DNA from: Aspidiotus rigidus
Lineage: Eukaryota > Arthropoda > Insecta > Hemiptera > Diaspididae
NCBI GenBank assembly: GCA_035079385.1
Contig: JAVHKY010000001.1
Coordinates: forward strand, 6,325,501 to 6,389,500
Length of the DNA: 64,000 nt
Direction of reading: 5' to 3'
Under the pieces are notes generated by a model. It did no database searches and was not told the origin of the DNA. It saw only the letters and a program-made list of their open reading frames with translations. Below are positions 45,867 through 58,011 of the stretch, piece by piece (the stretch's first letter is position 1; every line of letters starts with the position of its first letter). The position numbers were made by a program, and so were the translations under genes.

Positions 45867-47727
45867 TTAATAAGTGACGTAGAAACTAAATCGCGAGCTC
45901 CAGTCTCTATCCAAAATGAAATTAAAATTGAAGGGACCCGCTTGGTTATTATAGATCCACCGCCTACAATAGCATTAGCCAACATTACGGACAAAATTGA
46001 TTAATTTATCAGAGGATTTGAGTTTTCAGTCCATCATGTTGCAATTAAAAGCAAAATTATAGTAAATCATTAGAGAAATATTATGAAGAAAAAAAGAAAG
46101 TACCGGTATTGCGGTATACCATATTTACGGACATCCATTGATACCGTTAGAACCGAGAGTGAGGACCGTTATCATGTTATCAATTTTCATTATAATTTTT
46201 TGTAAACATCACGTCATACACCTAGAGTCATATAGTCATGTCTAAAGATACAAGATAACGCACGGAAGTAGTTACAGTATTCCGCCGCAGGTACGAAAAT
46301 CGCCAGCAGTCGCGAGATTCAATTTTAACATGGGCTCTTATATGGGAAATTCAAATAAATTCGCAGAAATCCTTGAATATCTCCAAAACTATTACATTTC
46401 AAGAAAAAATGAAGAGATGTGAATTCATTCGGCATAAAATTTCCTTTCAGAAAAGTCTGTTCGCGAATGAATCCGTTTAAATTTTTTTTCCCATAAGAAT
46501 GCACATAACGCGACTCTGTTGAATTGACGTATATGCAAATAATGAATACGAGAAAAAGAGGCTGTGATCAAATTTAAATTTGCGCGGCGGAACTTACAGA
46601 GATCTGCCTAGCTAGGGATGTGCCTTGGAAAGAAATTTATATTTTTTTCCAATTAGATTTCTTTCCGGGAAGAACTAATGGAAATTTATATGGAAAGTTA
46701 GGAAATTATTATTTTTTTAAAATGAAAACCAATTTCTCTTATCATATACTATAATTTCCATTACCATCGCACCACTAAACCAGCCCTTTGTTTAGCGCGA
46801 CGTAAAATAACATGATTTTCTTTTTATACTAAACTCAAATCATACCTCGATCAATATTTCAATAAGAATATATTTTTCTCTAAGCCAACACGCTGATTCG
46901 TTCGTCAGGTATGGTTGCACACTTGCGCAAACTGTCCAAGTATTTGAAATCTATAAAAATTTGAAAGAATCTCATCTCATCACTCATCTCACAAAAGAAT
47001 ACGAGTAAAAATAAAAGATATTAGGAAAATATATTATTATAGGTTCTATCTTCTGTAATTCAGCGATGATTCCGATGAAACAAATATTTTAGCCCCCATT
47101 ATAATGGAAAAACTGGAAATTTTGGAAAGGAAAGATAAAATTAATTTCTTTCTTTCATTTCTTTCCTTTCCAAGTAACTTTTCAGGAAATTTTTCCAAAG
47201 TCCATGGGATGAACTAGGACTAGAGTATGTTGTTTCAAATAAGATAGAAAACTTAAGGAGATGCGTACGCGTATAGACTATATGCGGGTACCCAAAAAAG
47301 TTTTCTTTTTTATTTGGAACAGAACACATCATAGTCGGAGTCGGAGTGAAGTTAGTAATAGCGGAAAATCAGCTGATTGATCGTCTAATAACGCGTTTGT
47401 GGTTCTTTTATTCAATCTCTACTTTTGATAAAAAAAATTTTGATGTTTCTGCATAATCTCACATCATCGCGTTACTCCAATTTTCTATTTGAAAACTATT
47501 AGTTTAGAAACAACGTCGTGTTTGACTGTAATTTGCTAGACAGAATTGAAGAGAAAAGAAGATTCGTGTTTAAAATGAAAAAGAACGTTTTGTTTTTGTA
47601 ATGCTTACTTTTTCCTTCGAGATAGGTAATAATATTGTTCACGTCATAAGTTTCTTTCACATTGTTCTCAAGCAAATAGCAATCTCATAACGCGCTTCAA
47701 CCCCAAATTCTTATTCAATCTTGTGAA
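45867..47727. other. Divergent intergenic, MARS2 and UBFD1
   Basis: It lies between two divergently transcribed genes and so contains both promoters. No gene is seen. Around 46624 and 47174 the sequences CTTGGAAAGAAA and CTTTCCTTTCCAAG are mirrored and may bound a degraded element, but the similarity is weak and A/T-rich. Confidence 0.4.
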
Positions 47728-50335
47728 ATGGAGAATGCTGCATCAGGTAATGATGTCATAATGGATTGTATGTTAATTGATGTACGTTTGCTGTTCGGAA
47801 AATCTTTATAACATTTACGTATCTCGCAATATTTCAGGTGATTGCAACGTTAGTGATGATTCAAAAAATAGTTTGATTAGCGAAAATATTGAAAGTGTAT
47901 GTAGCAAATGCCCTTCTGACGATGTGAACCATGCGACTGAAACTGGAGCTGGAGCTGTCGATTTCACAGTTGTGTACAATAAACATAAATATGATATAAC
48001 GTTCAATTCAAATCGAACGGTAAAAGAGCTGAAGATGTATCTACAAGGTCTGATCGGCGTACCGCAAAGTTTGCAGAAAGTGATGTTCAAAGGATTAGCC
48101 AAAGATGAGCAGACACTAAAAGATCTCGACGTAAAAAACGGAGCGAAAGTAATGGTAGTAGGTTCAAAGTTGGATCAGATTTTAGCTGTTACAACGTCTA
48201 GTTCTCAGGTAAATTTTTCGATAATCAAGCCTCGAGTTTCAACTATTTTGGTGATCACTGATGGCCAAAAATTTTCAAATGTTTCTCATCTCATTCTTAG
48301 GATGCAGCTGTGGAAGAAAAACCAGTCACTAAAGAACCGCTATGTAAACAAAAAATACATGCTAAGGTGCTCGAAAAAGGTGTTCCAGATGATGTTATGG
48401 TTGGGATAAAAAATGCCAAAGTAAGCTACGAACTTTGATTGAAATATTAAAGTTTTCAAATGTATTTGTGTAAAGATAACCCTGTGCCTGTTAGTGTTAC
48501 AGCCTTCGGCAGGTCGACATTGTCAACTTTTTATATACCTACAGTATTCGATGTAAATTGTCTCATGATTTTGTTCATTATTTTAATTTTACTTCTTTCA
48601 CATTCATTAAATAGCTTACTTTCGTCAATACTTTCGTGAAAGATATTATATCTTGTTGATATCTTCCTATTATTAACTACGTTAATGAACTTTTTTATTT
48701 ATCATGCGTTTGAAATGTTCTTCTATGATAACCATCAAATTCTTCAGTTGTCTGAAATAATTATTCCGTAATCGCGTATCCCTCTTTGATAAATTCTTAA
48801 AACATTGCTAACTTTGCAGGATCCATTACCTTCATCTCCCTTAGCTGGAATGCTAAATAAAAATGGTGGCAAAGTGAGACTAACTTTCAAATTGGAATTA
48901 GATCAGCTGTGGATAGGAACCAAGGATCGTACCGAAAAAGTTGGTATGAGTTCCATCAAAAGTATTGTAAATGAACCTATTGAAGGACACGAAGAATATC
49001 ATATAGTGGTAAGCATATTTGAGGTTAACGATGATCAATTATGTCTGAGACATCTTGGTGGAACAAATCCTCAGTTGTTATTTATTCGTCTTATTGAGCA
49101 CAAATTCAAAGTTCTCTTCGTTACTTGATGGATACTTAATCTGAAATTAGGCCAAATGAAGAATAAGAAGCCCTATTAAGTCGAAAGTTGAAATTGGAAA
49201 AAATTGAGTTTACTTTGAAGTCAATTTCAGGAACGGAAAAATTTATCTGAAATGAAAATGTTTTGTCGGAGGGGGGGTATCCACCAAAATTTCTTCTTAT
49301 AAAATATGGGACAGCCATGTCACGGGTTGATGACGTGAGAAAAGAGTATACGTTTTAAGATGAGGGATGATGACGTAACTAATATTTTTATGCGAAAAAT
49401 TTCAAGCTCAGTCGAATGTAAAGTACACTAGATAATATGGGAGGAGAGACTAAACTAAGATGTCTCACAGTATGTAGTATCAGTGTAGAATTAATGTTCA
49501 AGGGAGAAGCTAAACTGGACTAATGAATATGTTTTTTTGGAGGGAGGGGAACTGAACTAAGCTAAATGCGCTAAACTAAGCTGGTCCACATAGAATCAGT
49601 ATAGATTTACTGTTGCCAGGGCGGATACTAGAGGTGTGGAATTATGTATTCGGCTAAACGAGGATATGATCAACAAAACAGAATGAAAACGAGATATATC
49701 CATTATCTTATGTTTTTTTTTAAAAAAAAGAAAAGAAACGTTTGAATCAAGAAAAACTTGACTACGATGGAGGAATGAGTACATTCAATAGAAAATGAAA
49801 AATATTGTTCTCTCTTCAGTTCTTTCTTTGTATTATGACCTAATGAGGAATTTTTAGTGTATTTAGAGACAAGGGTCCAACCACAAAAAAAAAAACAATT
49901 TTTGTGTTTTTATGCAAACCCACAGATGTATACTTTAGGTTTATAGTGTACATCTGTGGGTCTACCTAAATAACGTAGAATTTGACTTGAGAATACACAA
50001 AAAATCAGAAATTGATCATACTGGTCGCTTGGATTCCTTCCTCCGTTTTCAACACCCTTTCTCCCTTGTGATATCTCTTTTCTCTAATGGTCAATTTTCT
50101 TCTTTTATCCTCCTTCGAGCTAAATGGCAAACTTCGCAGTCAAGATGAAGCTACTCTTTTTCCCCGTACTTCTAAGTATTACTTATTCAAATGACAATTA
50201 TAGAAATTAGGGTTACGTATTTTACAGGGATTTCAGCTGGGCTCTTCAGAAGCTTCTCGTTATTGGGTTTACTGGGTGCCCGCTCAGTACGTGGATTCTA
50301 TAAAGAATGCGATACTTGGAACATGGATGCTCTAG
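47728..50335 (+). CDS. UBFD1: Ubiquitin family domain-containing protein 1
   Basis: Five exons: 47728-47746, 47838-48208, 48301-48420, 48820-49008 and 50228-50335; 807 nt, 268 residues, in phase throughout. A ubiquitin-like domain spans about residues 46-117 (VDFTVVYNKHKYDI through KVMVVGSKL). The C-terminal half is the UBFD1-specific domain: RLTFKLELDQLWIGTKDRT, MSSIKSIVNEPIEGHEEYH, and the last exon YWVYWVPAQYVDSIKNAIL. The last exon is 1.2 kb downstream. The upstream frame also continues without a stop for 40 codons past the exon 4 donor (to 49128), which could mislead gene finders. UBFD1 is a conserved protein linked to ubiquitin-binding and NF-kB signalling in vertebrates; its role here is unknown. 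Confidence 0.93.
49918..49961. repeat. Short hairpin in UBFD1 intron 4
   Basis: ACCCACAGATGTA and TACATCTGTGGGT form a perfect 13-base stem around an 18-base loop. Confidence 0.6.
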
Positions 50336-50449
50336 TCACGGACGTTTAAAATTAATTCAACGATTTTCCTTTTTCAATGAAATTCTTCATAATGATTTTC
50401 TATTTACTGTATCTGATTCATTTTGTATAATTTATTTTTATTTATCGGT

Positions 50450-50455
50450 AATAAA
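50450..50455 (+). terminator. Poly(A) signal of UBFD1
   Basis: AATAAA about 115 bases after the UBFD1 stop codon in the last exon. Confidence 0.6.
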
Positions 50456-51657
50456 ATTCGTGAGAAAAAGAAAGAGCGTTCGTATTTATTTGCATTATTA
50501 ATTTTTTGAAAAATGACTGTAGACTAGTAATCATTTACTTCAAGAAGACGTAGCAATTTTTTCTGAAAATTATCGTATTTCTAAGAGAAAATAGCTCGGA
50601 TGACTCAGAAACAGTTACCAAGTATTGTCAGCGCGGGGCTACAATCGGAAATGTAGTTTTGTCCTTGCAAATATTTTCAAGATTCTAAGATTCCAAAATG
50701 AACAGGAACCGTAAGAAGAACCCTATATTTTCTTTTATTTTTTTTCCCCCCAAACCTACGAAGAATCCAAATTACATTTCGTTATCACTTCAATTGATAA
50801 TCTATTTTGTTTTCTATCTATCTTATGCCTCGTATGGTCCAGGTCCTTATATTTTTCGAATTTCACTTTCCCCAATTTTTATGGAAATAATTTTGCTTGG
50901 AACGGATTTTTTTTTTTTTTTTTTTAATTAGAATGATTACTTTGTTTCTCGTTACGAAATTCTAAAAGAAACAAGTCAACATATTGAGAATTTTTTTTTT
51001 CTCAAATTCACCTTTCCTGTTTTGAAAATAATAATGTAACTGTAATCGTTCTAGTCACTGGGTCAGCTGGAAATACGGAAGTATGGACCTATTCAAATTA
51101 TATTGAAATTTGACAGGTTACATATTGTATTGAAGTTTGAAAAAGAATCGATTTAAACGCAGAATGAATGCTGATATTTCAATATTGTAAAAAATTGTAG
51201 TTGGTTCTTAAACTTTTAAATCGAAGTTCAGTAATATTTGGAAATGTGCCTGTATTAGGGTAGACTGGTATCAAACGATAACCATCATGTAGGCGTACAC
51301 ATATGTCACCCGGTCTACGGAAACCCACGGCTTAGCTCAAGGTGTGCTAAGCCGGATTTCCGTAGACCGGGTCACAAATATTCAAAAATGCTTTTTAATT
51401 CTTTTCTCTTTAGGGGAAGCAAACAATGGTATCAGACTGCGTAATTGGAGCCTATTGTAAAAATTTGTGGATAAATAATTATCTTAGCTCGAATCCGCGC
51501 TCGCTACATCTACATTCTGTTTAAATTTATGGCACAAGAGTCTTACGTAAGATGTTGGTCCTACAGATCGAGGTTTCAAGTATCAGTCAATACTCAAAGA
51601 ATCACGATTCTTTCCATAACCGTACAAATACAAGAATACTTCAAGAACGTACAATAT
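50456..51657. other. Convergent intergenic, one hairpin
   Basis: It lies between the 3' ends of UBFD1 and the ENT4-like gene. The only structure I see is an inverted repeat at 51305-51374: GTCACCCGGTCTACGGAAA and GGCTTAGC are mirrored by GCTAAGCC and TTTCCGTAGACCGGGT. The rest is AT-rich without recognisable coding. Confidence 0.5.
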
Positions 51658-54600
51658 TTAATGTATTTCGTTACTAGATGGAGTAGAAAAATTATTATTT
51701 AGTGCCGATATGGCGGTCATATTAGCGACAGTGGTGAAGAAATCGGATAACGGTTGTTGCGATGTTACTTGCGTCGAAATATCTTGAATAAATTTTACAG
51801 CCGTTGCTGTCGAAGCAGAAATACTTCGTGCTGTTGTAGAGGATTTTAACGTAGAATTTATGAACTCCATAGTTTTTTCAGTCCTTAAAAGTGTCGTTGG
51901 TGGAACACATGATCGCAGTTTAGCGGGAGATAGAAGCTTTTCTAATAAATACGCGGCCAGAGCTCCACCGGTTAGCCCGACGTTGTAAGATAATGTCATA
52001 ATATTACCTGTGGCACATGATGAGGAAATTATCACAAAAAATGAAAATCACAATTGAATATTGAACGCTATTAATTTGAAATGGGTTGCTACAGGTAAAT
52101 TATTTTTCAGGGTGGCGGAAAATTCCTAGAAATGTGCTGTTGCTTGAACCTCCATCTGTCGATGTTTTCTATTTTTCAAGAAAAAGAGGATTTACATTTT
52201 TCTATTCTCAATGGGAAACCTGTTTTGTAGAAGGTATTCGGGGGAAGTGTCGGCCGCCCTTTTAGAGGATTGTAATTCCAACAAGAGAGCTTATTATGAT
52301 CTAGTTTAAAGACTTGGAAAAATTCCGATCATATAATGGAAAGGAAGGGGAGACACTTGGAAAAATCGCGAAAATCAATCTATGTATACAGGGAAGCAGG
52401 GGGTTAGAAAAATAACAACCTTGGGGTATATCAAAAGGAGGATCTGAAAAAATTATGTACTAACCGGCTAGCTCTCTATGTTCTTCGCTAACTCTCCTCG
52501 GAGCTTGAATCATCGGAACGCTGCCAACGATTCCATTTGTGAGGCCGAGCAACCCAGTGAAGAACATTGGGTATCCTTCCCCATTCATTAGTGGCTTATT
52601 CCGAGGGGCGGCGCACAAAATTAAAAATGGAATGAGCATGACTCTCCAGCATGCGAATATAAATAACTGACTCCGTAACCATTCGTATTGAATAGATGCC
52701 AACATCTACAAAAATTACATAGCAGCGATCAACTTTTGTAACGTGCTCGTATCGGAAGTAATCTTGCGAATAGTACAAAATCTCTCTTTTCAACAATCAG
52801 ACGTCGTTTTTTCCTTTACCTTCCCAATGAGATCGGTACCGTTGAAAAGTGTCATCAGAAGGACTGGAAACCAATGATCTTCGGCGCAACGTTTGATTTC
52901 CGAAATTATCCCAGGATACAAACTGAGTGTGACGTAGTAAGCTGCACAAATCGAGACCATATACTGCCATATATTCTTTGCGACTAACCATCTGGCCGTC
53001 ATTCCATCTGCAAAATTTTAATATCGATGTTAAAATCCTAAATTAAACGAAGAACGTCTCTTATCTAAGCAACTGGACGCACCACTCTGTTAAAGCAAAT
53101 TGTCTCCGGCGAGATGCACGACACACGCTTTATCGCAATCGGTCACATTTGATCAATGTAAAGTAAGCATGAATACGATGAGAATCAGGCAAACATGTGT
53201 GCAATATGATAGTCACCACCAATCGAGCTTCCTGCTAAGATGAGGGCTGGGGTGTTCGAAGCAAAAAAGAGGACAACGATTGACCAAGAGGCTTCACAAG
53301 TCAAGCAGGAGGCCAGGTGCTTCTTGATCAGAAATGGGAAGCGAGGATTTCTCAGAGTAAGCTCGAAATAGACGACCCGTGTGTTGAAACACGATTTCGA
53401 TGAAAGGATGATCGGAGACCGTGGTCTACTGAACTTTCACCTGACGCAGGTGTTGAGTGACCATAGCTGCTTCACTAAGTATTTTCATGAGAAGTTGGGT
53501 CCGAAAGTATCTGCAATCAAGGGCGGGACTGTGGGCCACGGCCCACCTTATTTGAGTGTGAGTCGTGGAGGTGTGAGCGGGACAAGTTTATTCAGTCTCT
53601 GTAAGAGATTGGGGTCGATGAAACGCTTGCTCCGAGTAGACCAATAGCCACCCGTCGGCCTAGAGTCCAAATGTCGTAACTCCATTTTACAAGTTTCCTA
53701 CAGCAGTGTACACTAACTCTATATAAGCAAAAAAACTGCACTCATTTTGGAGAAGAGTATTTACTCTATCAATGGTACCCGCAAGATGCGAAGTTACTCC
53801 ATCAGCATTCCAAAGAAGTACTCAAGCCTCAAGCTTACTACGCTGCAGAGAAAAGACCACGAATTTGGGAGTTACGATATTTTGACTCTAGGCCACGCAC
53901 GCATGGAACCAGGTATCTGTATTCGCAGCCACAGTCATGAAGAAGAGTATGGAAATGCAATGGGATAGGAAAATGCGAAACCAAGCTATGGCCTATTCAA
54001 TCATTTGTGGACCACCTACATACAGGCGACATTTGCAAAAAGAAGGGGAAGCGTTGGGACTTGAAGAAAGAAGGAAAACAAGGATTACAACAGCGACTTA
54101 GTTCTATGTTGTGTCTGGCGTGTGCCCTAAAGTTTGTATGCCTGGAAGCACTGCAACTTGGCGGTTTCCAAGAAGAGGGGTTTCGCCAAGGAGATTCTTC
54201 CAACGCTGAAGTTATATCTGAAAGGGTTGATACCGGTGTGGGAGGAAACAAAATTAGAGCTTGCGCAATCCGCACTCACTCTACTATGGTGGACGAGCGA
54301 GTACAATATGGTACGGGGGAGAAGTCCCACAGGTTTACAATATACTGCATGTACATTGAACTTACGTTTGATCGCGTTCCACGCTCGAGATGTATTCGTC
54401 ACGCGAAAAGTACTGGTTGAACCACTTCTTTGTAACTTGACAATAACATCTTCCACTTTGTAAGAGGGGCCGACGGCATCATTAGGTTCGTAAACGGGAT
54501 TCGCAAAACTCAAGACTGTACAACTGACGTTATCCCCCCCATTATTGGCCGCACTGCTTGTATTTGCATCTAGCGAACTTTGACTATGTAACTTCAGTAT

Positions 54601-55592
54601 CCCATAACGAGTACGAGGAATACTGTCATTCTGTTCCAAGGCTTCAATCTGAACGTACATAAGAATTGAATTATTAATTGACTTCACATTAGAGGTCGAT
54701 AATTAATCAATGCTTAAGGAAAAGTAGACAATGAGAAAAACAACCATCATCAGGGGGGGGGGGAAATTTCACGGTCAGCCCGCAACGTACGAGTATATTA
54801 CAAGATGATGAAAGTTCTTTGTACGTACCAAACCAACATCTTCGGTAGGTTCCAAAACAATCCTCTTAGATTCTCTACATAAGGTGAGATAGAATTGGAT
54901 GAAATCACTTTTCTCGACTATTTGGTATAGAATAAAACAAAACGCTACGCCGACTGAACTCAGGCCGAAAAATAACAGTGTATTAACTTGTTGATCATTC
55001 AATAAGAATTTGGTCAGTATTCGATTCACAGATACTAAGAATCCCGCGGCACCTGCAAAGTAACATTAACAGCCTATGAAGAGAGGAAACTAATGCAAAA
55101 ATCGAACAGGCTATAAAGCTAGTTCCAAAGTTCGGATTAAGAATCTCTCAGAATGAAAGCCAAATTTTTGGTAGAGGCTCAATATCCTTAAGAAAAATAA
55201 AAAAATCAAAAAAAGTCTATCTTTTTCATATCGGCAATGATTAAAAGTTCACCCATTTTTTAAATGGAAAAAAACATTTTAACAACAGTGGGTAAAAAAG
55301 GCCTAGAGCCATCGTCCTCTTGTTCCCCTTAATCTAGACTTGCATAAAGAATCTGAATCAAAATAACTTATTTTTAACTCCTAAAAATGGCCTTTAATAT
55401 AGCAGGGTAATAAAAAAATTGGTAGCTAACCGCCCGGACGCTCCTAAAAGTAGGTATTTAACAACAAAATAATGAAGAAAGTTGGTTTCAAAATCGTTGA
55501 AAAATGAAATACTGTACTTTCTCCAGCCATAACAGCTTGCGTATATCGACTAGGCAGCATACTGGTATATCCATAAAAACTAGACTGTTGAA
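51658..55592 (-). CDS. ENT4-type transporter (SLC29A4-like), 3' part
   Basis: Six consecutive exons on the minus strand: 55592-55518, 55052-54829, 54648-54366, 53007-52820, 52705-52465, 52007-51658. All are GT-AG and in phase. Equilibrative nucleoside transporter landmarks are QQSSFYGYTSMLPSRYTQAV, the MAGES motif split by an intron, YPGIISEIKRCAEDHWFPVL, and EEHRELAGNIMTLSYNVGLT in the last membrane span. The HRELAGN segment points to the ENT4/PMAT branch, which moves organic cations, monoamines and, at low pH, adenosine. Several hydrophobic helices are visible. The third listed exon is a long Ser/Asn-rich cytoplasmic loop. The C-terminal tail of about 90 residues after the last helix is Ser/Thr-rich. 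The first listed exon begins in phase 1, so the N-terminal half lies upstream, past the repeat cluster or outside the window. Confidence 0.9.
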
Positions 55593-56187
55593 CTGTAAAA
55601 AACAAAGTGAATTGTTTCAAAGATTTTTCAAATAATATTATATTGGAAGCGCGGATTAAGATTAGACGGATTTTGGAATTTTCTAACCTTTACAAAACTA
55701 GTATACCTGATGAAGAAACCTCAGTAATCAATAGAAAAATTTGATGAAAAAAAAGAAACAAATTTAATTATTTATTTATTATTATTTATTTACTCGGTTA
55801 GGAAAAAAATAGGCATTAGGGACCTCCCTCAATTTGTTGAAAAACAACTGAGATGGTGAAAGTAGAAAGAATTTGTGTCTATGCTCATGGTTGCGAAATG
55901 GGAATGTATAAAATTTTTGATGCAAGAAAAAGCCCAAAATTATTGTAATAAAGCCAGAAAAACACCCTAGTTGGAAATAAGAGCTACAGAATTTTTTCTT
56001 TTGATGATTGTTTTCTCCTGCGCATCGTCCCCTAAAATACCCCTTGAATACGCGAGGATCTTCGTCCACAGGGGAGTTCGAAGTGGGAAAAATTTCGTTT
56101 TTCTGCGCTAACTCGCCTAAAAATGGGGTCAAAGAAAAAATGTAATCATGAAAAATATTCGCCACTTATAATCTTTAGTGCCTCTTT
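55593..56187. other. Probably intron of ENT4-like gene
   Basis: The sequence TTGTTTTTTACAG (minus strand) just upstream of 55592 is a 3' splice site. I find no earlier transporter exon up to the window end, so everything to the right is either one long repeat-filled intron or beyond an assembly break. A 127-codon minus frame (55782-56165) has no transporter features. Confidence 0.45.
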
Positions 56188-56321
56188 TACCGACTTTTCT
56201 AACTAGAAAAGTGAGGTATTACACCCGTAGCAAGGTCAACAGGGGGGAGTGGGCAATGAACTTTCTCGACGTTTTAGGGGTCCTAGATCACAACTAGCAT
56301 AAAAAAAATTTCAGGTTTCCG
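56188..56321 (+). repeat. Repeat module X, copy 1
   Basis: It starts TTTTACCGACTTTTCTAACT and ends ATTTCAGGTTTCC. Near-identical copies lie at 61089-61226 (inverted) and 61588-61723 (direct). The near-palindrome CTTTTCTAACTAGAAAAG sits near its left end. This isolated copy is 1.7 kb away from the main mosaic. Confidence 0.75.
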
Positions 56322-56718
56322 GTACATTTGAGTCATCCGTAACATTTGAGTAATTCGCGTTGTCGAACTCGCGACTCGTGTTTGCGTGTTTTTCGAAGAC
56401 CTACAAAGCATGCATGCAGTAATACACACATGCTCATCCGCGCCTCGGTGCACTCCGCCACGAACGACATGTTAAAAACGCGTGTAAATTTCTAGCTCAT
56501 ATGTTCACCTGCACATGTACGTACGTTTTGCGCGGTGCATTCGCGTACAGTTTTTTTTGACATGGAAAGAAGTAGAACCAAAGAAGACGGTGATAAAGGA
56601 ACGGTAGAAATACATACGTCGAGAGAAGAAGAAAGAAAAAAGCGAAAACATTCAGAAAAGAGAGGTATTCATTGATATGACTATTGACATAAAAAAAAGC
56701 GATTCGCATACCAACTTG

Positions 56719-56752
<34 letters not shown>

Positions 56753-56757
56753 GGAGA

Positions 56758-56836
<79 letters not shown>

Positions 56837-56871
56837 TGAGAGAGGAGAGAGAGAGAGAGAAGAGAGAGAGA

Positions 56872-56950
<79 letters not shown>

Positions 56951-56953
56951 AGA
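56719..56953. repeat. (GA)n microsatellite, about 235 bp
   Basis: Almost uninterrupted GA dinucleotides with occasional GGA and ATGA interruptions. Long open frames on either strand here only encode Arg-Glu or Ser-Leu repeats and are not genes. Confidence 0.97.
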
Positions 56954-57130
56954 TTGATGTACAAAAGAATAATAGAATGAAAGAAGATACGTTAGACGAG
57001 TAACACGTATAAATAGAAAAAAAAAAAAGAAAAAGGACAGCGAGATATGCGATACCGTGCATCAAGAAATATACCGAAAAGCACAGAGTAAGAAGGAAGA
57101 AAAATGAAGAAGAAGGAGCATTATTTATTG
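56954..57130. other. Spacer, nothing recognised
   Basis: Purine-rich sequence between the microsatellite and the minisatellite, with no gene. Confidence 0.4.
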
Positions 57131-57650
57131 GAAACTATTGATTCCATCAATTTTTCATCATGGTTTCTTCCTTAGTCTAATTGAAACTATTGATTCCATT
57201 AATTTTTCTATGGTTCTTTCCTTGGTCTAACTCAAATGTTGATTCTAGTAATTCATTTTTGATTTCTCCTTCAGCCTAATTCAAATTTTGATGCGGACTA
57301 TGTAAATTAACCCGCCTCATTAAGGATCGTCCTCCTGGACCGTCTGCATTACCTTGAAATCACCTTTCACATAAAATCTGCTCCAAATCGTCTACTCATC
57401 CCAGTCCCGCGATACCATCTCGATCCTTGGCCTAACTCAAATGTTGATTCTACCAATCTATTTATGGTTTTTCCCTGAGTCTAATTTAAATGTTGATTCC
57501 ATCAATTTTTTTATGTTTCCTCCTTGGCCTAACTCTTCCCTGGTCTAACTCAAATGTTGATTCAATCAATCTATTTATGGTTTCTCCCTGAGTCTAATTT
57601 AAATGTTGATTCCATCAATTTTTATGGTTTCTTCCTTAGTCTAATTCAGA
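57131..57650 (+). repeat. Degenerate minisatellite, about 50-bp unit
   Basis: Roughly nine diverged copies of a unit like TTGATTCCATCAATTTTT + ATGGTTTCTTCCTTGGTCT + AACTCAAA follow one another, with a non-repeat interruption at about 57290-57420. Short GACTGCATTTGGTTGCGT repeats follow at 57658-57695. Confidence 0.8.
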
Positions 57651-58011
57651 TTTGGCTACGTGACTGCATTTGGTTGCGTGACTGCATTTGGTTGCGCATG
57701 AGATTTTATTTTCAATTGAGTTCTACTTCTTGATACGAATAAAAATTTGAAATTTGAAAGAGAAAAATTTTTTTCGACAGGAAAAATTGTCATAAGCTAG
57801 AGGGCTTGGAAAAAAACGTAAAAAATATCTAATGAAAAAAAAAAAAATTTAAGAAGAAAAACCAAGGCTCGAACCTCGAACAATCGAGAAAATGATGAAT
57901 AAGGAATGCCGCGAGTGGTAACCACATATGTTTAGCGTTATAAATGGCATTCAAAGCGTGAAAAACCCAAATGTTACGGAAAACCCAAATGTACCGTAAC
58001 ATATATATATT

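Noticed and set aside
46624..47174. Possible MITE bounded by CTTGGAAAGAAA
   Set aside because: The mirrored similarity is short and A/T-rich, and I find no target duplication or second copy.
50124..50210. 28-codon frame with signal-peptide-like start (MANFAVKMKLLFF)
   Set aside because: It lies within the last intron of UBFD1 and has no other support; probably chance.
53381..54463. Plus-strand frames at 53381-53647, 54007-54420 and 54134-54463
   Set aside because: They are antisense to the ENT4-like gene's exons and intron, and none resembles a known protein.
56497..57065. Long Ser-Leu and Arg-Glu open frames
   Set aside because: They are translations of the (GA)n microsatellite and have no gene-like content outside it.
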